Shown: positions 23,728-32,000, numbered from the stretch's first letter. The stretch is 64,000 nt of DNA from Ridgeia piscesae (GCA_025642075.2 JAODUO010000960.1:262501-326500); one strand, 5' to 3'. The notes: generated by a model not told the origin, from the sequence alone. Numbers and translations are program-made.

Positions 23728-24730
23728 TTCATTCTTATACACAGTGTTTCTCAATTAATAACGCATACTGCGTTTGAAACAAGCATTTTGGCATAATTAA
23801 CCAATTATAATTCAGACTAATATCTAAGTCGTAACTGAAAGTATCACGGTTGCAACTAAACCGTTGGTGCTCATTGCAATACCCATATGTTTCCTGGACG
23901 TATGACAGATTTATTTATGCATTAACGATTTTTGATCTTCATTCAAATTACTTCAAACAATCTCGTACCTTGATCTAGCTGACACACTTACCGGCTTGAA
24001 CAATCTGGGCTACTTCCGTTTTTTCCAGATCGGTCAACGCCGACACAAGTTGAGCCACCATTGCCTCTTCATTCGCGAGCGGTGACGATTCGCGCCATTT
24101 ATTAAGGATCTCAAACGTCACTCGTCACGTATCACGTACGAAATTCATTTCAGTCATCTTCACGAAAGGCGCTCCGATATCCAGAAGCAACGCCAATTGG
24201 AAATAAACATCTACGACGCTAGTTGTGATCTTCCAAAGTAATTTGTCGGTCAACACCACTGGAAGAAATGGAAATCAGAATATATTGTTAATTTTTATTA
24301 ATCTCCTGGCATTTGCGTTGAGAAAAATACACACTAGCTTACATTTAGGGACAGCATTAACCACCGTTACGGCAGTTTGATATATCACAACTTTTCCAAT
24401 AGTGGCGACTCCTGGAGAAAGGCCCTTCATAAATTATCAAATCAACACGTACGCTAATTGCGATCTTTGTGTCTTCTTAGCTGCTTCAGCAATTAACAGA
24501 TCAGTGTCAAATGGTCATAGGAAGCGAATGGACACAAATAGAGGCACATGGACATCGGCGCCCCTTAAAAATACTGGTAGCTAGAATGCTCCACAGTCAC
24601 TGAGTCGAAATACAGATACCCGAATGTATAGCACAGGTCTGGAACACTACTGTCACCAGAGCTGTTCCGTGTACCCGCCAATCCCAGCGCTCTCACCTTC
24701 TTCGGGGACTGATGGATGTGACTCCGCCAT
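8899..24730 (-). CDS. Death-domain plus leucine-rich-repeat protein, ten exons, in-frame stop in the death domain
   Basis: Exons (high to low): 24697-24730, 23992-24258, 23352-23426, 22356-22436, 21215-21425, 18995-19081, 14033-14116, 10237-10323, 9475-9558, 8899-9085. Every junction has AG/GT borders and compatible phases (1,1,1,1,2,2,2,2,2); the coding total is 1197 bp or 398 residues if the TGA is ignored. Order: short N-terminus MAESHPSVPEE, death domain (residues ~12-100, ending WRESSPLANEEA...LTDLEKTEVAQIV), two related linkers sharing SDRVRASQRA, a pre-LRR segment with LWRSVAGLF and LPALKYILESG, four ~28-residue LRRs of the RI/NLR type, and a charged C-terminus. By family analogy it is a cytoplasmic death-fold adaptor or pattern-sensing protein; an NLR without NACHT is the nearest description, and the function is inferred. 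A TGA at 24125-24127 (codon 56) breaks the frame, so this copy may be a null allele, a pseudogene or an assembly error. Introns hold two antisense LINEs and several microsatellites. Confidence 0.8.
9475..9558 (-). CDS. LRR exon 9 (LRR4, degenerate)
   Basis: An 84-bp phase 2-2 exon (acceptor TTGTTACAG, donor AAC/gtgagt). It encodes LSRNEVTKRGVTTLRTMTTP then RPGLYLP. The second half departs from the LRR consensus but the length and phase fit. Confidence 0.65.
10237..10323 (-). CDS. LRR exon 8 (LRR3)
   Basis: An 87-bp phase 2-2 exon (acceptor GACGTCAG, donor TC/gtaagt). It encodes LSENYLDDVTARSVVSVVLR then SLPQMVHL. The acceptor lacks a long pyrimidine tract, but the phase and the repeat register agree with the neighbouring LRR exons. 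Confidence 0.7.
10485..10741. repeat. 12-bp minisatellite (ATTCATGTGTTC / ATTTATGTGTTC), left block
   Basis: About 21 units of a 12-bp repeat alternating ATTCATGTGTTC and ATTTATGTGTTC, in the intron between LRR exons 7 and 8. The same array resumes at 13712 on the other side of a LINE. Confidence 0.95.
10742..13711 (+). mobile_element. Decayed non-LTR retrotransposon (LINE), antisense in the LRR2-LRR3 intron
   Basis: Successive plus-strand frames show an apurinic endonuclease start (PLPSVIFANVQSLYNKIDEL and FCETWLDSTHPDD near 10960-11105), a middle region (NNKTIDLCYGNIPSAYSA), and reverse transcriptase blocks: NKAPGPDGIPGRLLKECA (12230-12285), QFAYRSRRGTDDAIACLL, FIDFSSAFNTIQ (12610-12650) and PPQGCVLSPFLYTLYTND (12790-12840). 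The catalytic Y/F-x-D-D box appears as FSDYTAML near 12880, so the second Asp is lost. Frames shift several times and stops occur, so it is inactive. The 3' end reads AATAAAGTAAAG just before the minisatellite resumes. The clade within the jockey/CR1/L2 group is not resolved by eye; no ORF1 is seen. Confidence 0.9.
13712..13990. repeat. 12-bp minisatellite, right block, with a TGTTTGCGTGTGCACG tail
   Basis: ATTCATGTGTTC-type units continue at 13712-13903, followed by about five copies of an 18-bp GTGTTTGCGTGTGCACGT/GCATGT variant to about 13980. Together with 10485-10741 this is one array split by the LINE. Confidence 0.9.
14033..14116 (-). CDS. LRR exon 7 (LRR2)
   Basis: An 84-bp phase 2-2 exon (acceptor TTTTCCCGCTAG, donor TG/gtcagt). 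It encodes LHQCDLRKDDVDVILPAIAT then IAGLKVL. Spacing matches LRR1, with Cys in place of the usual Asn. The donor has C at +3, which is less common. Confidence 0.7.
14650..18650 (+). mobile_element. Decayed CR1-type LINE with ORF1 esterase and ORF2, antisense in the LRR1-LRR2 intron
   Basis: ORF1 remains: a highly charged segment from an ATG near 14924, then an SGNH-esterase-like end with ILSGILPKMRG (15466-15500) and DGLHLSGKGAAVFSENL (15626-15676). ORF2 remains: endonuclease KCVCLNARSIVNKK (15826 on), ITES and RGGGVILYIKES; the ENKSPGVDGIPPKLL block (17098-17145); ENYRPLSLTSVICKLLERL (17278-17330); GVPQGSVIT (17664-17690); the catalytic FIDDTK (17754-17771); and the C-terminal RPHLEYCIQAW (18104-18136) to RRAGYT at 18545. 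Stops and frameshifts are frequent. The tail carries a doubled AATCTTGTTA motif near 18620-18640. The combination of esterase ORF1 and this ORF2 is typical of the CR1 clade. Confidence 0.9.
18995..19081 (-). CDS. LRR exon 6 (LRR1)
   Basis: An 87-bp phase 2-2 exon (CCCACAG acceptor, AAG/gtgagt donor). It encodes one 29-residue repeat: LDHNNLTGAASSALAECL followed by RQATWLKKL. The LxxNNL and AxxLAxxL spacing is the RI/NLR-type LRR pattern. Confidence 0.8.
19082..21214 (-). other. Intron between pre-LRR exon 5 and LRR1
   Basis: AT-rich intron. It contains the GTCA-type microsatellite at 20797-20996; a 106-codon minus-strand open frame at 20349-20669 has no recognisable domain. I found no further LRR exon here. 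Confidence 0.6.
20797..20996. repeat. (CAGT)n microsatellite with CAACCAGT variants
   Basis: About 200 bp of CAGT repeats; the middle part changes to CAACCAGT and CAACCAAT octamers before returning to CAGT. It is intronic. Confidence 0.95.
21215..21425 (-). CDS. Pre-LRR exon 5
   Basis: A 211-bp exon (acceptor AATACGACAG, donor CTAAG/gtatgc) that enters in phase 1 and leaves in phase 2. It encodes an acidic start (EDTEEDKSKR), then VEVFKFLKQLKQPQLWRSVA and LDLAYAVSPDDLPALKYILE. This pattern resembles the helical segment and first half-repeat that precede LRRs in NLR-type proteins; it ends ITYLR/S, ready for the first LRR exon. Confidence 0.75.
22356..22436 (-). CDS. Linker exon 4 (duplicate A)
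   Basis: An 81-bp phase 1-1 exon between TTTGTTTCAG and GGTCAG/gtaacc. It encodes Glu then SDRVRASQRAKEEEQVRQLA and CPPRGS. The first ten residues after the split codon match exon 3; the following residues are largely replaced and there are two extra residues near the end. Confidence 0.7.
22892..22924 (-). CDS. Candidate optional micro-exon between linker exons
   Basis: A 33-bp phase 1-1 segment (acceptor TTTTAGCTAG, donor GCCG/gtaagtgtgtc) encodes EVVEPRGMVRA. Its donor region is the duplicated counterpart of the death-domain exon donor at 23992, so it may be only a fossil of the duplication. The pyrimidine tract is weak. Confidence 0.25.
23352..23426 (-). CDS. Linker exon 3 (duplicate B)
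   Basis: A 75-bp phase 1-1 exon between TTTGTTTCAG and TCAG/gtaacc. It encodes Glu (split codon) then SDRVRASQRAAIEDRIRKLA and SPPS. It is a clear relative of exon 4 and lies inside a ~1-kb tandem duplication. It is short, charged and possibly helical. Phase symmetry means that skipping it would keep the frame. Confidence 0.7.
23632..23726. repeat. (TA)n microsatellite
   Basis: About 95 bp of TA dinucleotides, present only in copy B of the tandem duplication, in the intron between exons 2 and 3. Confidence 0.97.
23992..24258 (-). CDS. Death-domain exon (exon 2) with in-frame TGA
   Basis: Acceptor TTTCTTCCAG and donor G/gtaagt are both strong. The 267-bp exon encodes LTDKLLWKITTSVVDV, LALLLDIGAPF and then TFEILNKWRESSPLAN and LVSALTDLEKTEVA, which follows death-domain helices 1-6, including the FEIL.KWR helix-4 pattern. 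The same frame continues on both sides of TGA at 24125-24127, so this is a point nonsense change and not a frameshift. A CGA-to-TGA transition is one simple origin. Confidence 0.8.
24697..24730 (-). CDS. Death-domain/LRR gene, exon 1 (start codon)
   Basis: The ATG at 24728-24730 lies in the context GATATGG, followed by 11 codons (MAESHPSVPEE) and the donor AAG/gtgaga. It supplies the first base of a Val codon completed by exon 2. An acceptor-like TTTTTAG sits upstream near 24750, so a further 5' UTR exon is possible. Confidence 0.7.
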
Positions 24731-24898
24731 ATCTGCTTTCTAATATCTAAAAACAAACATATAACCCTTAAAGGCTAAATAAAAGAAAAAACATTCAATC
24801 GGCGAGTGCGGTCTGGTTTAGGTATATTCTGAAATAGCCATATAACTTGCATAAAGTAATGTGATATATTCGAAAGTAAAGATCCGGTTTCTTGGTTC

Positions 24899-25172
24899 AT
24901 GTTAAATAAAATGAAATTATACCTCTCAAGAAACAATTTTTCTTCCGTATATATCGACCGTTTCTCACGGTCTTCTTCAGCGGACTGAATTTCCCGATAG
25001 TGTCACATGACTTGCATCATGTGACACAATCTGTAGCATGACCGGCGGGAGTTCCTGACCAATGTCTCTGTTTAAAACCGGCTTCCCCTGTGTATGTTGA
25101 TGAACTCTTTTATGTTCCTCCTGTGCCAGTTCTCGAGGGGTTTCTTGAGAGGTAATTTCATTTTATTTAATG
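24899..25172. mobile_element. MITE-like element with ~30-bp terminal inverted repeats
   Basis: The left end TTAAATAAAATGAAATTA..CCTCTCAAG (24902-24930) is the reverse complement of CTTGAGAGGTAATTTCATTT..TATTTAA (25144-25170), with one 2-bp indel. The internal 210 bp has no coding capacity but includes an 11-bp-stem hairpin (GTGTCACATGA / TCATGTGACAC, about 25000-25027). Both ends carry TTAA, which could be a target duplication. One diverged solo end recurs at 43982-44009. It lies 170 bp upstream of the death-domain gene start codon. Confidence 0.75.
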
Positions 25173-25584
25173 TGATATAATTATATAGTGCAATATGCAG
25201 TCACTTGGACTGCTTAAGGCGTTTACATTTTCAAAGGATTCGGCCGCGCGAAGTGTGGATGCAGCATATGCTATCGATGAAGCCAAGAATGGTATGACAT
25301 GTGGTTTCTCAATATTGTCAATTCCGATAATGGTCAACTGTCACTGCTCTATAAGTGAGCCATGTCAATGCCTCTTTAAGTGCACACAATCGGAAAGAAG
25401 CCTAAAACGCACGTCACTGCGTAAGTATTTACGCAAAGCAGTATTGTTGGCTGCATGCCCGCATTGCCTGCCCGGATATGGTACAGTCTTGTGAATTTGA
25501 TCAACACAACACTGTTTGCCTAAAAGTATCGATGAAAAGATTAGCTCTTAATGATTGCCTGCATAGCTGTTGCTGGTGATAGCA

Positions 25585-26175
25585 CTGATACACACATTGC
25601 AGTGTTTCAACTCTCACATCTTATCTCGTTCTTTTCACCGTGCTCAACTCGCGCAGTCGCTTTGTGTGGTCGCCGTGAGTCACATTTACAATACATGTTT
25701 ATGCCACATTCTCGCTTTATGTTTTACGCTTCATTGAGCACTGAGTCATTTCTCTGGAATGTATATCGATTTATCTGATGGTCGCCCACCTAGGCTCTGT
25801 GCACGCGGAAAACTGTTGAACTTTTATCGGGATTTCAACAATTTTACTCTTGTATTTTTAGCGGGTTTAACCATTGTTTTGTAATTGTATAAATAGTTTA
25901 ATCCGTTTACTTCCTACAAGTGTGGAGGACATTTTCGAAGAAGAACGGACGGACAGATAGACTGAAGGAAGCAAGGAAGGAAATAAGGGATGCAGGGGAG
26001 GGAGGGAGGGAGGGAAGAAGGGGGTAAGGAAGGACGGTAGAAAGGAAGTACAGAAAGAAAGAAGGAAGAAGGAAATTATGTACAAATGGGCGAATGTGGG
26101 AATGGACTGAGAGAGGAATGGAGAGAGGACGCAGTGGACGAATAATTAATTGTCGACAATTATGAATGACCCTTT
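25585..26175. repeat. Diverged direct repeat, copy 1
   Basis: It shares an ordered series of matches with 28715-29095: TTTCAACT.TCAC.TCTTAT, AGTCGCTTTGTGT, CATTGAGCAC, GATTTATCTGA.GGT, then a GGGAGGGAGGGA run and ATGA.TGACCC. The offset is about 3.13 kb. Confidence 0.7.
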
Positions 26176-26329
26176 AGTCAATTAATGTTAGTCAATGTTA
26201 AGTGTCAAGCAGTTCCCTTCGCGTGTTACTCGAATTTCGCCAGTGAAATTCGGACACGGCTATCCAAATATATACTTGGTTTCAAACTGGTAGCAGGACA
26301 TTCTCGCAACATTATCGCGCATGACCAAT

Positions 26330-26680
26330 GTTAAGCAAATAAACACCCTGGATGCGCGCGCACTCCGAATGAGATCGCGGCTTACAGTTGATCACCCGAT
26401 CGCGGCACATGTCCACGTGACACCTGTGTAGAGACGCGTGACCAGACGTCCCGTTACATCAACCGGCAAAGAACCCGTTATCTCGACACGCGTGGCTGCA
26501 CACTGCCTACGGCTCTACGTTATGTATAGTTTTATAGGACCGACATTTTGGTAGATATAAAGTAGCCGCGGACAGTCTGATCACATCTTTACCGCGCCAC
26601 AAGAGTCGGTACACACGCCACTCTACCACGCCCTCTCTTGTCTGGACGCGTTCCCTCCAATTTACATATCCGTCACGTGA
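26330..26680. promoter_or_regulatory. CpG-rich segment, candidate promoter or regulatory region
   Basis: Dense CpG and several CACGTG/ACGCGT-type strings stand out from AT-rich flanks, and a TATAAAG string lies at about 26558. It is 1.6-1.9 kb upstream of the minus-strand gene start. The assignment is positional inference only. Confidence 0.25.
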
Positions 26681-26906
26681 TTTCACGCTAGGCGAAATGG
26701 TCCATCGTATTCACTGGTCTTCATTTGCTAATTTGTGTTTAAATAAACAATTCACGATGCGTTTAAAACACACTCCTAAATTCTGGAAACAGATGTTACT
26801 CGCCGTATCAAGTAAACACCATTGCTCTATTCTATTTTGACATCGCTGCAAAAATCGGTATATGCTTCAATAAACCATATCGAATAGTGAATTTAGTGAC
26901 TGGACA

Positions 26907-27077
26907 CACGCGTGCGCGTGCGCGTGCGCGTGCGCGTGCGCGTGCGCGTGCGCGTGCGCGTGCGCGTGCGCGTGCGCGTGCGCGTGCGCGTGCGCGTGCG
27001 CGTGCGCGTGCGCGTGCGCGTGCGCGTGCGCGTGCGCGTGCGCGTGCGCGTGCGCGTGCGCGTGCGCGTGTGTGTGT
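26907..27077. repeat. (GCGCGT)n hexamer tract, Z-DNA-prone
   Basis: About 170 bp of nearly perfect CGTGCG repeats: uninterrupted alternating purine-pyrimidine and very CpG-rich. Open frames reading Arg-Ala or Ala-His repeats are artefacts. Confidence 0.97.
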
Positions 27078-27087
27078 AAGCATGTTC

Positions 27088-28400
27088 CAGTGTTACCCTT
27101 GAAGATGTCGCGGTGCTTGGCGAACGTTTTCCATCCGGCCCTGATTCTTCTTTGAATCTCCTTGACTTGGTTTTTGTCGCTGGTGCTGTGTCTCTGTCCC
27201 AGGTGGGATTGAACCACCGTCCCCTCGATTGACAGTCCGGCGCTCTACCGCGCGACCACCGCTCCCCAGCATGCTGTTTGCATATATTGGTGTGTCGTTT
27301 TCCATCATCATCTTTGTCTTCGACTTCATATTCAGACCCTGATTTTCACTTTCGTCAACTAATTCCTATAGTATTTGTTGTAGTTTATACGATGTATTGG
27401 CGCATATGAGTATGTCGTTTACGAAACGAAAATGACTAAGTTATTCGCCGTCTATCTTCAAGCCTCTGGTTTCCCAAGTCAGTCGTCGGAATATGCTATA
27501 TCCCTGTCGTATTCCTCTCCTGGTGTTGGTCTTCTGTTTCTTTCTTTCTGTAGGTGGACTGTCATCGAGCTGTTGGTGTAGATTTTCTTCAGGAGTTCGA
27601 TGTACATATCTTCTAGTCGAATGCTTTCTCGTAGTCGACGAATGCGATGCAGAGTGGAATATTATAGTATCTGCAATTATCCTTCAGTTGGTTTACGACG
27701 TGGATGTGGTCTGTCGTTGAGTACCTTCTTCTGAATCCAGCTTGCTCTCGTGGCTGGTTTTCGTCCAATATCTTTTCTAGCCTTTTCGTCTTGTAGTTTC
27801 GTGAGTACTTTATAGATGTTTCATAGTAGGTCTGCAATTGTTGAGGTTTTCCTTATTTCCCTTCTTGAAGATTATTACCATCTTAGCGCTATTCCCAGCT
27901 GTGTGTATTCGTGTTTCTGATATGCATTTATTTACAGCTTAGCAAGTGTCATCGAGATGGTATCCTCTGCTTTCAATGTCCGGATGTTTATAATGTTATT
28001 GTCGTTGCCGGTTGCTGTCCCATTCTTCATATCTCATAGTGCTGTTTCCACTTCCCATGCTGTTATCTCTGGTACCTCTTTTGGGTAATTGTGGCTTATG
28101 GTACACGGTTTACTATCGTATAGCTCGGAATAGAATTCCTCTATTCGTTCTATGATCTTATCTTGAGCATCGATTTCTCTACCCTGCTTGTCTAGGAGTG
28201 TGATCAGTCTGTCTTGGCCTAGTTTAAATTCTGCGTTCTTCGGACTTTCTTCAAGCTCTTTGGTGCCATGATCGTTTCTCGTATGATCACTTGGTTGTAT
28301 TTTCTGATGTCCTCTCTTGCTTTCTTTTTGATGGTCTTTTAGTTTTCAGCGTACTGTATTCGTTGTTTATCGTCGCCCTTTTCCACTATTTCGTGTTGGT
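27088..28400 (-). mobile_element. RTE-type LINE relic, 3' truncated at the hexamer tract
   Basis: Minus-strand frames show EVPEITAWEVETAL (about 28040-28080), then PREQAGFRRRYSTTDHIHVV and IAFVDYEKAFD (27613-27780), MKSKTKMMM (27300-27329) and EIQRRIRAGWKTFAKHRDIF (27097-27160). The order matches the reverse transcriptase and downstream part of RTE-clade elements. Several frameshifts and stops are present. A tRNA-like sequence interrupts it at 27199-27272. Confidence 0.85.
27199..27272 (-). other. tRNA-like insertion inside the RTE relic
   Basis: On the minus strand, a box-A-like TGGTCGCGCGGTAGAGCG is followed by a CTGTCAA loop (GTC in the anticodon position) and GGTGGTTCAATCCCACC, a perfect T-arm with box B. 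The would-be acceptor ends do not pair, so this is a tRNA pseudogene or SINE head and not a working tRNA-Asp. It sits between the SKTKMM and LGQRHST parts of the LINE frame. Confidence 0.65.
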
Positions 28401-28408
28401 GACATATC

Positions 28409-28410
<2 letters not shown>

Positions 28411-28464
<54 letters not shown>
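28411..28464. repeat. (TA)n microsatellite
   Basis: About 54 bp of TA repeats next to the 5' side of the RTE relic. Confidence 0.95.
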
Positions 28465-28467
<3 letters not shown>

Positions 28468-28714
28468 GTGTTTTTGTAATTGGTTATTGCATACTATTAA
28501 AACATATTGAAAACGCGATTGTTTGCCGTTGTTGTTGTTTTTAACAATTAATTATTTATGGAAGGCAATATGGGAAGCTTTCAAGTTTTTACCTATTTCC
28601 GTTGAATGGTTCTCTCGTGAGAATAAAGTAGACACGAAGACAGTCCGCGGATGAAATGAATAGCTTCTATGATACGGTACCATAAAAGCTTTGTGTATCG
28701 CTTGGTGATAACAT

Positions 28715-29095
28715 CAGGTCAGTATAAACAGTGTAGCGTATTTCAACTTTCACCTCTTATATCGCACTCATTATCGTGTTTAAGTCGCCCTAGTCGCTTT
28801 GTGTCGTTGTCGTCAGTCGTCTATATATGTATCACGCACTGATTCTATTTTGTTCTGTCCATTGAGCACCGCGTTATTTCCTTGGAAAGTGTGACGATTT
28901 ATCTGACGGTTTCATCAGCTACTGTACTTACACACAAAACACTGTCGAACGTTTATAGGGATAGACATTTTATAGAAGGGAGGGAGGGAAGTAGGGGGAG
29001 GGATGGATGTGAGGGAGGGTATAAGAATGAGCACGCTGAGAAAGAATGAATGTGTAATGTTTACAATTGTGAACGACCCCTTGGACACATATTTG
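28715..29095. repeat. Diverged direct repeat, copy 2
   Basis: Partner of 25585-26175. The shared series runs from the TTTCAACTTTCACCTCTTAT string (28740) through the CATTGAGCAC string and the GGGAGGGAGGGA run to the GTGAACGACCCCTT end. Confidence 0.7.
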
Positions 29096-32000
29096 TGACA
29101 ACTAATATGTGAAGAAGAGCAATTCTGCTTTGTTGGCGCAATTTTTTTGCAAGTTAATTTGCGCACAATACACAACATAAACACACTTTTTAATTGCATG
29201 TTCACTTAGGAATCATGGTTTCGGGTGGTCGTGCTTTTATACACACAGTCACACACCATCAGGGGACGGCTCGAGCTCAACAGAAATTGTCTGCCGAAGC
29301 TTCCCGCCCAAAATTTTATAGAGCAGCCATCTAGCGGAAAAACAAGGGAGTAATTGCTTTGGATAAATATTTAGCCTTGTTTATACTGGTAAGTATAGCG
29401 TGTCAGTGCACCATATCGATATATAATTTCATATAATTCGGAAAACGTCAATTGTACATGTGTGTGTGTGTTGTATTCTTGGCGCAAGTCCACGTCCCTA
29501 AAATGAAACGAGTTTGACGCTCAAATAAATCGCGTGCCTGTTGAGCGATAACAGGCCTATTTACCGTATCATGATTTTATTGAGTTATCAGTTGCCTTGT
29601 CGTTGATCTGCTTTGAATATAGGCTTGCAGCAAAGTTTCAAATTCGCAACCCCTTCAGCTGGCACACTCTGACATGGAAATTTTGCCAATCCCGCCAATT
29701 ATCGAGATAAAGACAGTTCTCTAATACTAGTAATTAATAGTACACGGATGGACCGAGTGGTGGCACTGCCTGGCCAGTCACTGAGTCAGTGGACATCGTA
29801 TCTTGCTATCTGTATATGACTGTGTAATTGTGTTACGTAACGCGTGCATCCATTTCAAGTTAAGATCCTGTCTACAACTCTTCTTCTCCTGTCTCTGCCC
29901 CTTATAGTTATATAGCACATTGGCAAACAAAGAAGTCAGACTGTCTAATAAACACACAGCATATACTCCCCCAGTCATTTGAGTCAAGAACACATAAATT
30001 AGGTTTATGCAGGTGTAGCATTGTTATTGTTAACGAAGTGTCTACGCGTACATGAGCCGTATCTTTAGACCCGTGGCCTAACTGTACATGAGGATTCGCA
30101 TGCATCTGATTTAAATTCTGCACATGCATGTTGGCACATCGATACAGCGGAGTTACGTGTGGGAGCGATCTTTTCTTTGACATAGTTACATTTACAGACA
30201 GCCATAGGGCTATACGTCTACATGCAAAAAACAAAAGGCACAAAATTTCACGTATATATTTAGAACTGAATGCCAAAAAAGATTCCGTTCATACGTACAT
30301 CAACATGCAAGCACGGAAAAACTGACATACTTTTAGATTTGTTTGCTAAAGATATGGTATGTATGTAGGCGTACTTTTAGATGAGAGTGCTAAAGATACA
30401 GCAGTAGAGCTTATGTATAAACACGCATGCGCAGGGACTTTTTTAACTGACTGCTAAAGATAAGGCTTACGTATGGAAATCATGTGCTTGTCGACTGTTG
30501 TACCTTAATTTAGACAAATGATGCTAAAAACACAGCTCATTAACTGGAAATAAAATCATGCACAAAATGAATGCCGTACTTTTAGACTGGTGGCCTAAAT
30601 GTACGCTTAGCCTTTGCCTATTGTTAATTGCCATGTTAATTGCCATGCTCTGTCTGTGTCACTAAGCCATCTCCAACTGTCGGCAATTCTCAATAACACA
30701 CAGCTTGCGTGTAACTAATGTAAGCTCAGGTTCATGATCCAAAATAGGGTTGCCGAACCATTTTGGGTGGGCCGTCAAGAGTCATAATTCGATGTCTGAA
30801 TTATTCTATTATCCTGTACCAGATATGTGCATGTGAGACGAATACTGTATGCAAATGCTGGATAAATTTGAAACAGTATAAATAGTAATATAAAATTCAC
30901 ACAGTGGCGTAAATTGTTTGTCTTGCTTGAATCTGGCATGGATAAGTCGTATTCTGTTTTATACTACTGAACAACTTTTCCCAAGTACCACTTGAACTTT
31001 CTATCCCTCGATATACTATAAATCAGAACAGCCTGGATGCATTTAAGAGCAACATCCACAATATATATATTTTTTAATATTATGCATACTTTTAACTATA
31101 TGTTTCTGCTGCGTGATATTGACACATTGTCAAAATAAAAGTCTGAAAGGATAGTCCAACAACATTTATGTAATATGTAGTAAGTAATATATTCAATTTT
31201 TTACTAAATTAATAATTATCACACAATTATGCGTGAATAGTGTTCTTTTGAGGAAGTCCTAAGGAATGTAGAAATCAAATTGAGTAAATACAGACGGGTA
31301 AAAATAAAAACTTGTAATTATAAATTGTGAGAGAACACAAATGATTAGCTTGGTAACCATGTGAGAGAAGGCCTAAGGTATACTGTTTACATGTTTACAG
31401 ATAGTGACTTCACCGCAACTCATCTTGCTGAATGAGAGTATTGGGGCACCATGGAAGACCTCAAAAAACGACTGCAGTTTGACAACGCATCCGTTAAGCA
31501 TCAGGTGCGTGGCAAATTGTTGTGTCGACTTTATAGCTAGAGATATTGTATGTGACTCCTTAGAATTAAGGATACTCCTTTTGTTGATGCTTGCCAGTTT
31601 TTGGTTGTTGTCCTTCCAGCATTTATCCTATGGAGATACATCTCTACTCCCACAGGTTTTTTTAAAGGGAGATTGGATTGTCTGAACATGTTGTTTACGT
31701 TTTGCAGAAGAAAACTTCCTAAATGCAATTAGGGGTGCATATTTCTTCTACTCTTAAAAACAATGATTTCAATTAATAAAAACCAAATACCGCTACAATA
31801 TATAATTGTTACTGAAAAGTCCAACCAAATAATACTGGTGTTGATTGTTTCATTCACCACTGCTTAAGACAATGTAGGGATTGAAGCATTATAATAAGAT
31901 TATTCCACCATCCTGCAATAACTTTTATTTGTGTTGGCTTAGTTGGTTTTCTCATTGGCAGCCATCATAAAATTTTGTCAGATTATAAGTAAACTGTACC

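Larger units (their letters stand above)
21945..24003. repeat. ~1-kb tandem duplication carrying the linker exons
   Basis: Copy A (about 21945-22935) and copy B (about 22936-24003) align along their length: for example GTATTATTAAAATGTCAACA at 21977 and 22962, the linker exons at 22436 and 23426, and AAGTATCACGGTTGCAACTA at about 22767 and 23839. Copy B also holds a (TA)n insertion. Copy A ends in a relic of the death-domain exon donor (22892). Confidence 0.9.
25173..27087. other. Upstream region of the death-domain/LRR gene
   Basis: It holds one copy of a duplicated segment (25585-26175), a purine-rich GGAAGG/GGGA run (25960-26070), a CpG-rich island (26330-26680) and the GCGCGT tract (26907-27077). 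No coding exon is recognised; a 99-codon frame at 25195 lacks domain features. Confidence 0.5.

Noticed and set aside
24125..24127. Selenocysteine reading of the death-domain TGA
   Set aside because: Death domains are not a selenoprotein family, the position is not a conserved Cys, and no SECIS-like structure was recognised. A nonsense change or base error is simpler.
27199..27272. Functional tRNA-Asp gene
   Set aside because: The T-arm and loop are good but the acceptor ends do not pair, and the sequence sits inside a broken LINE.
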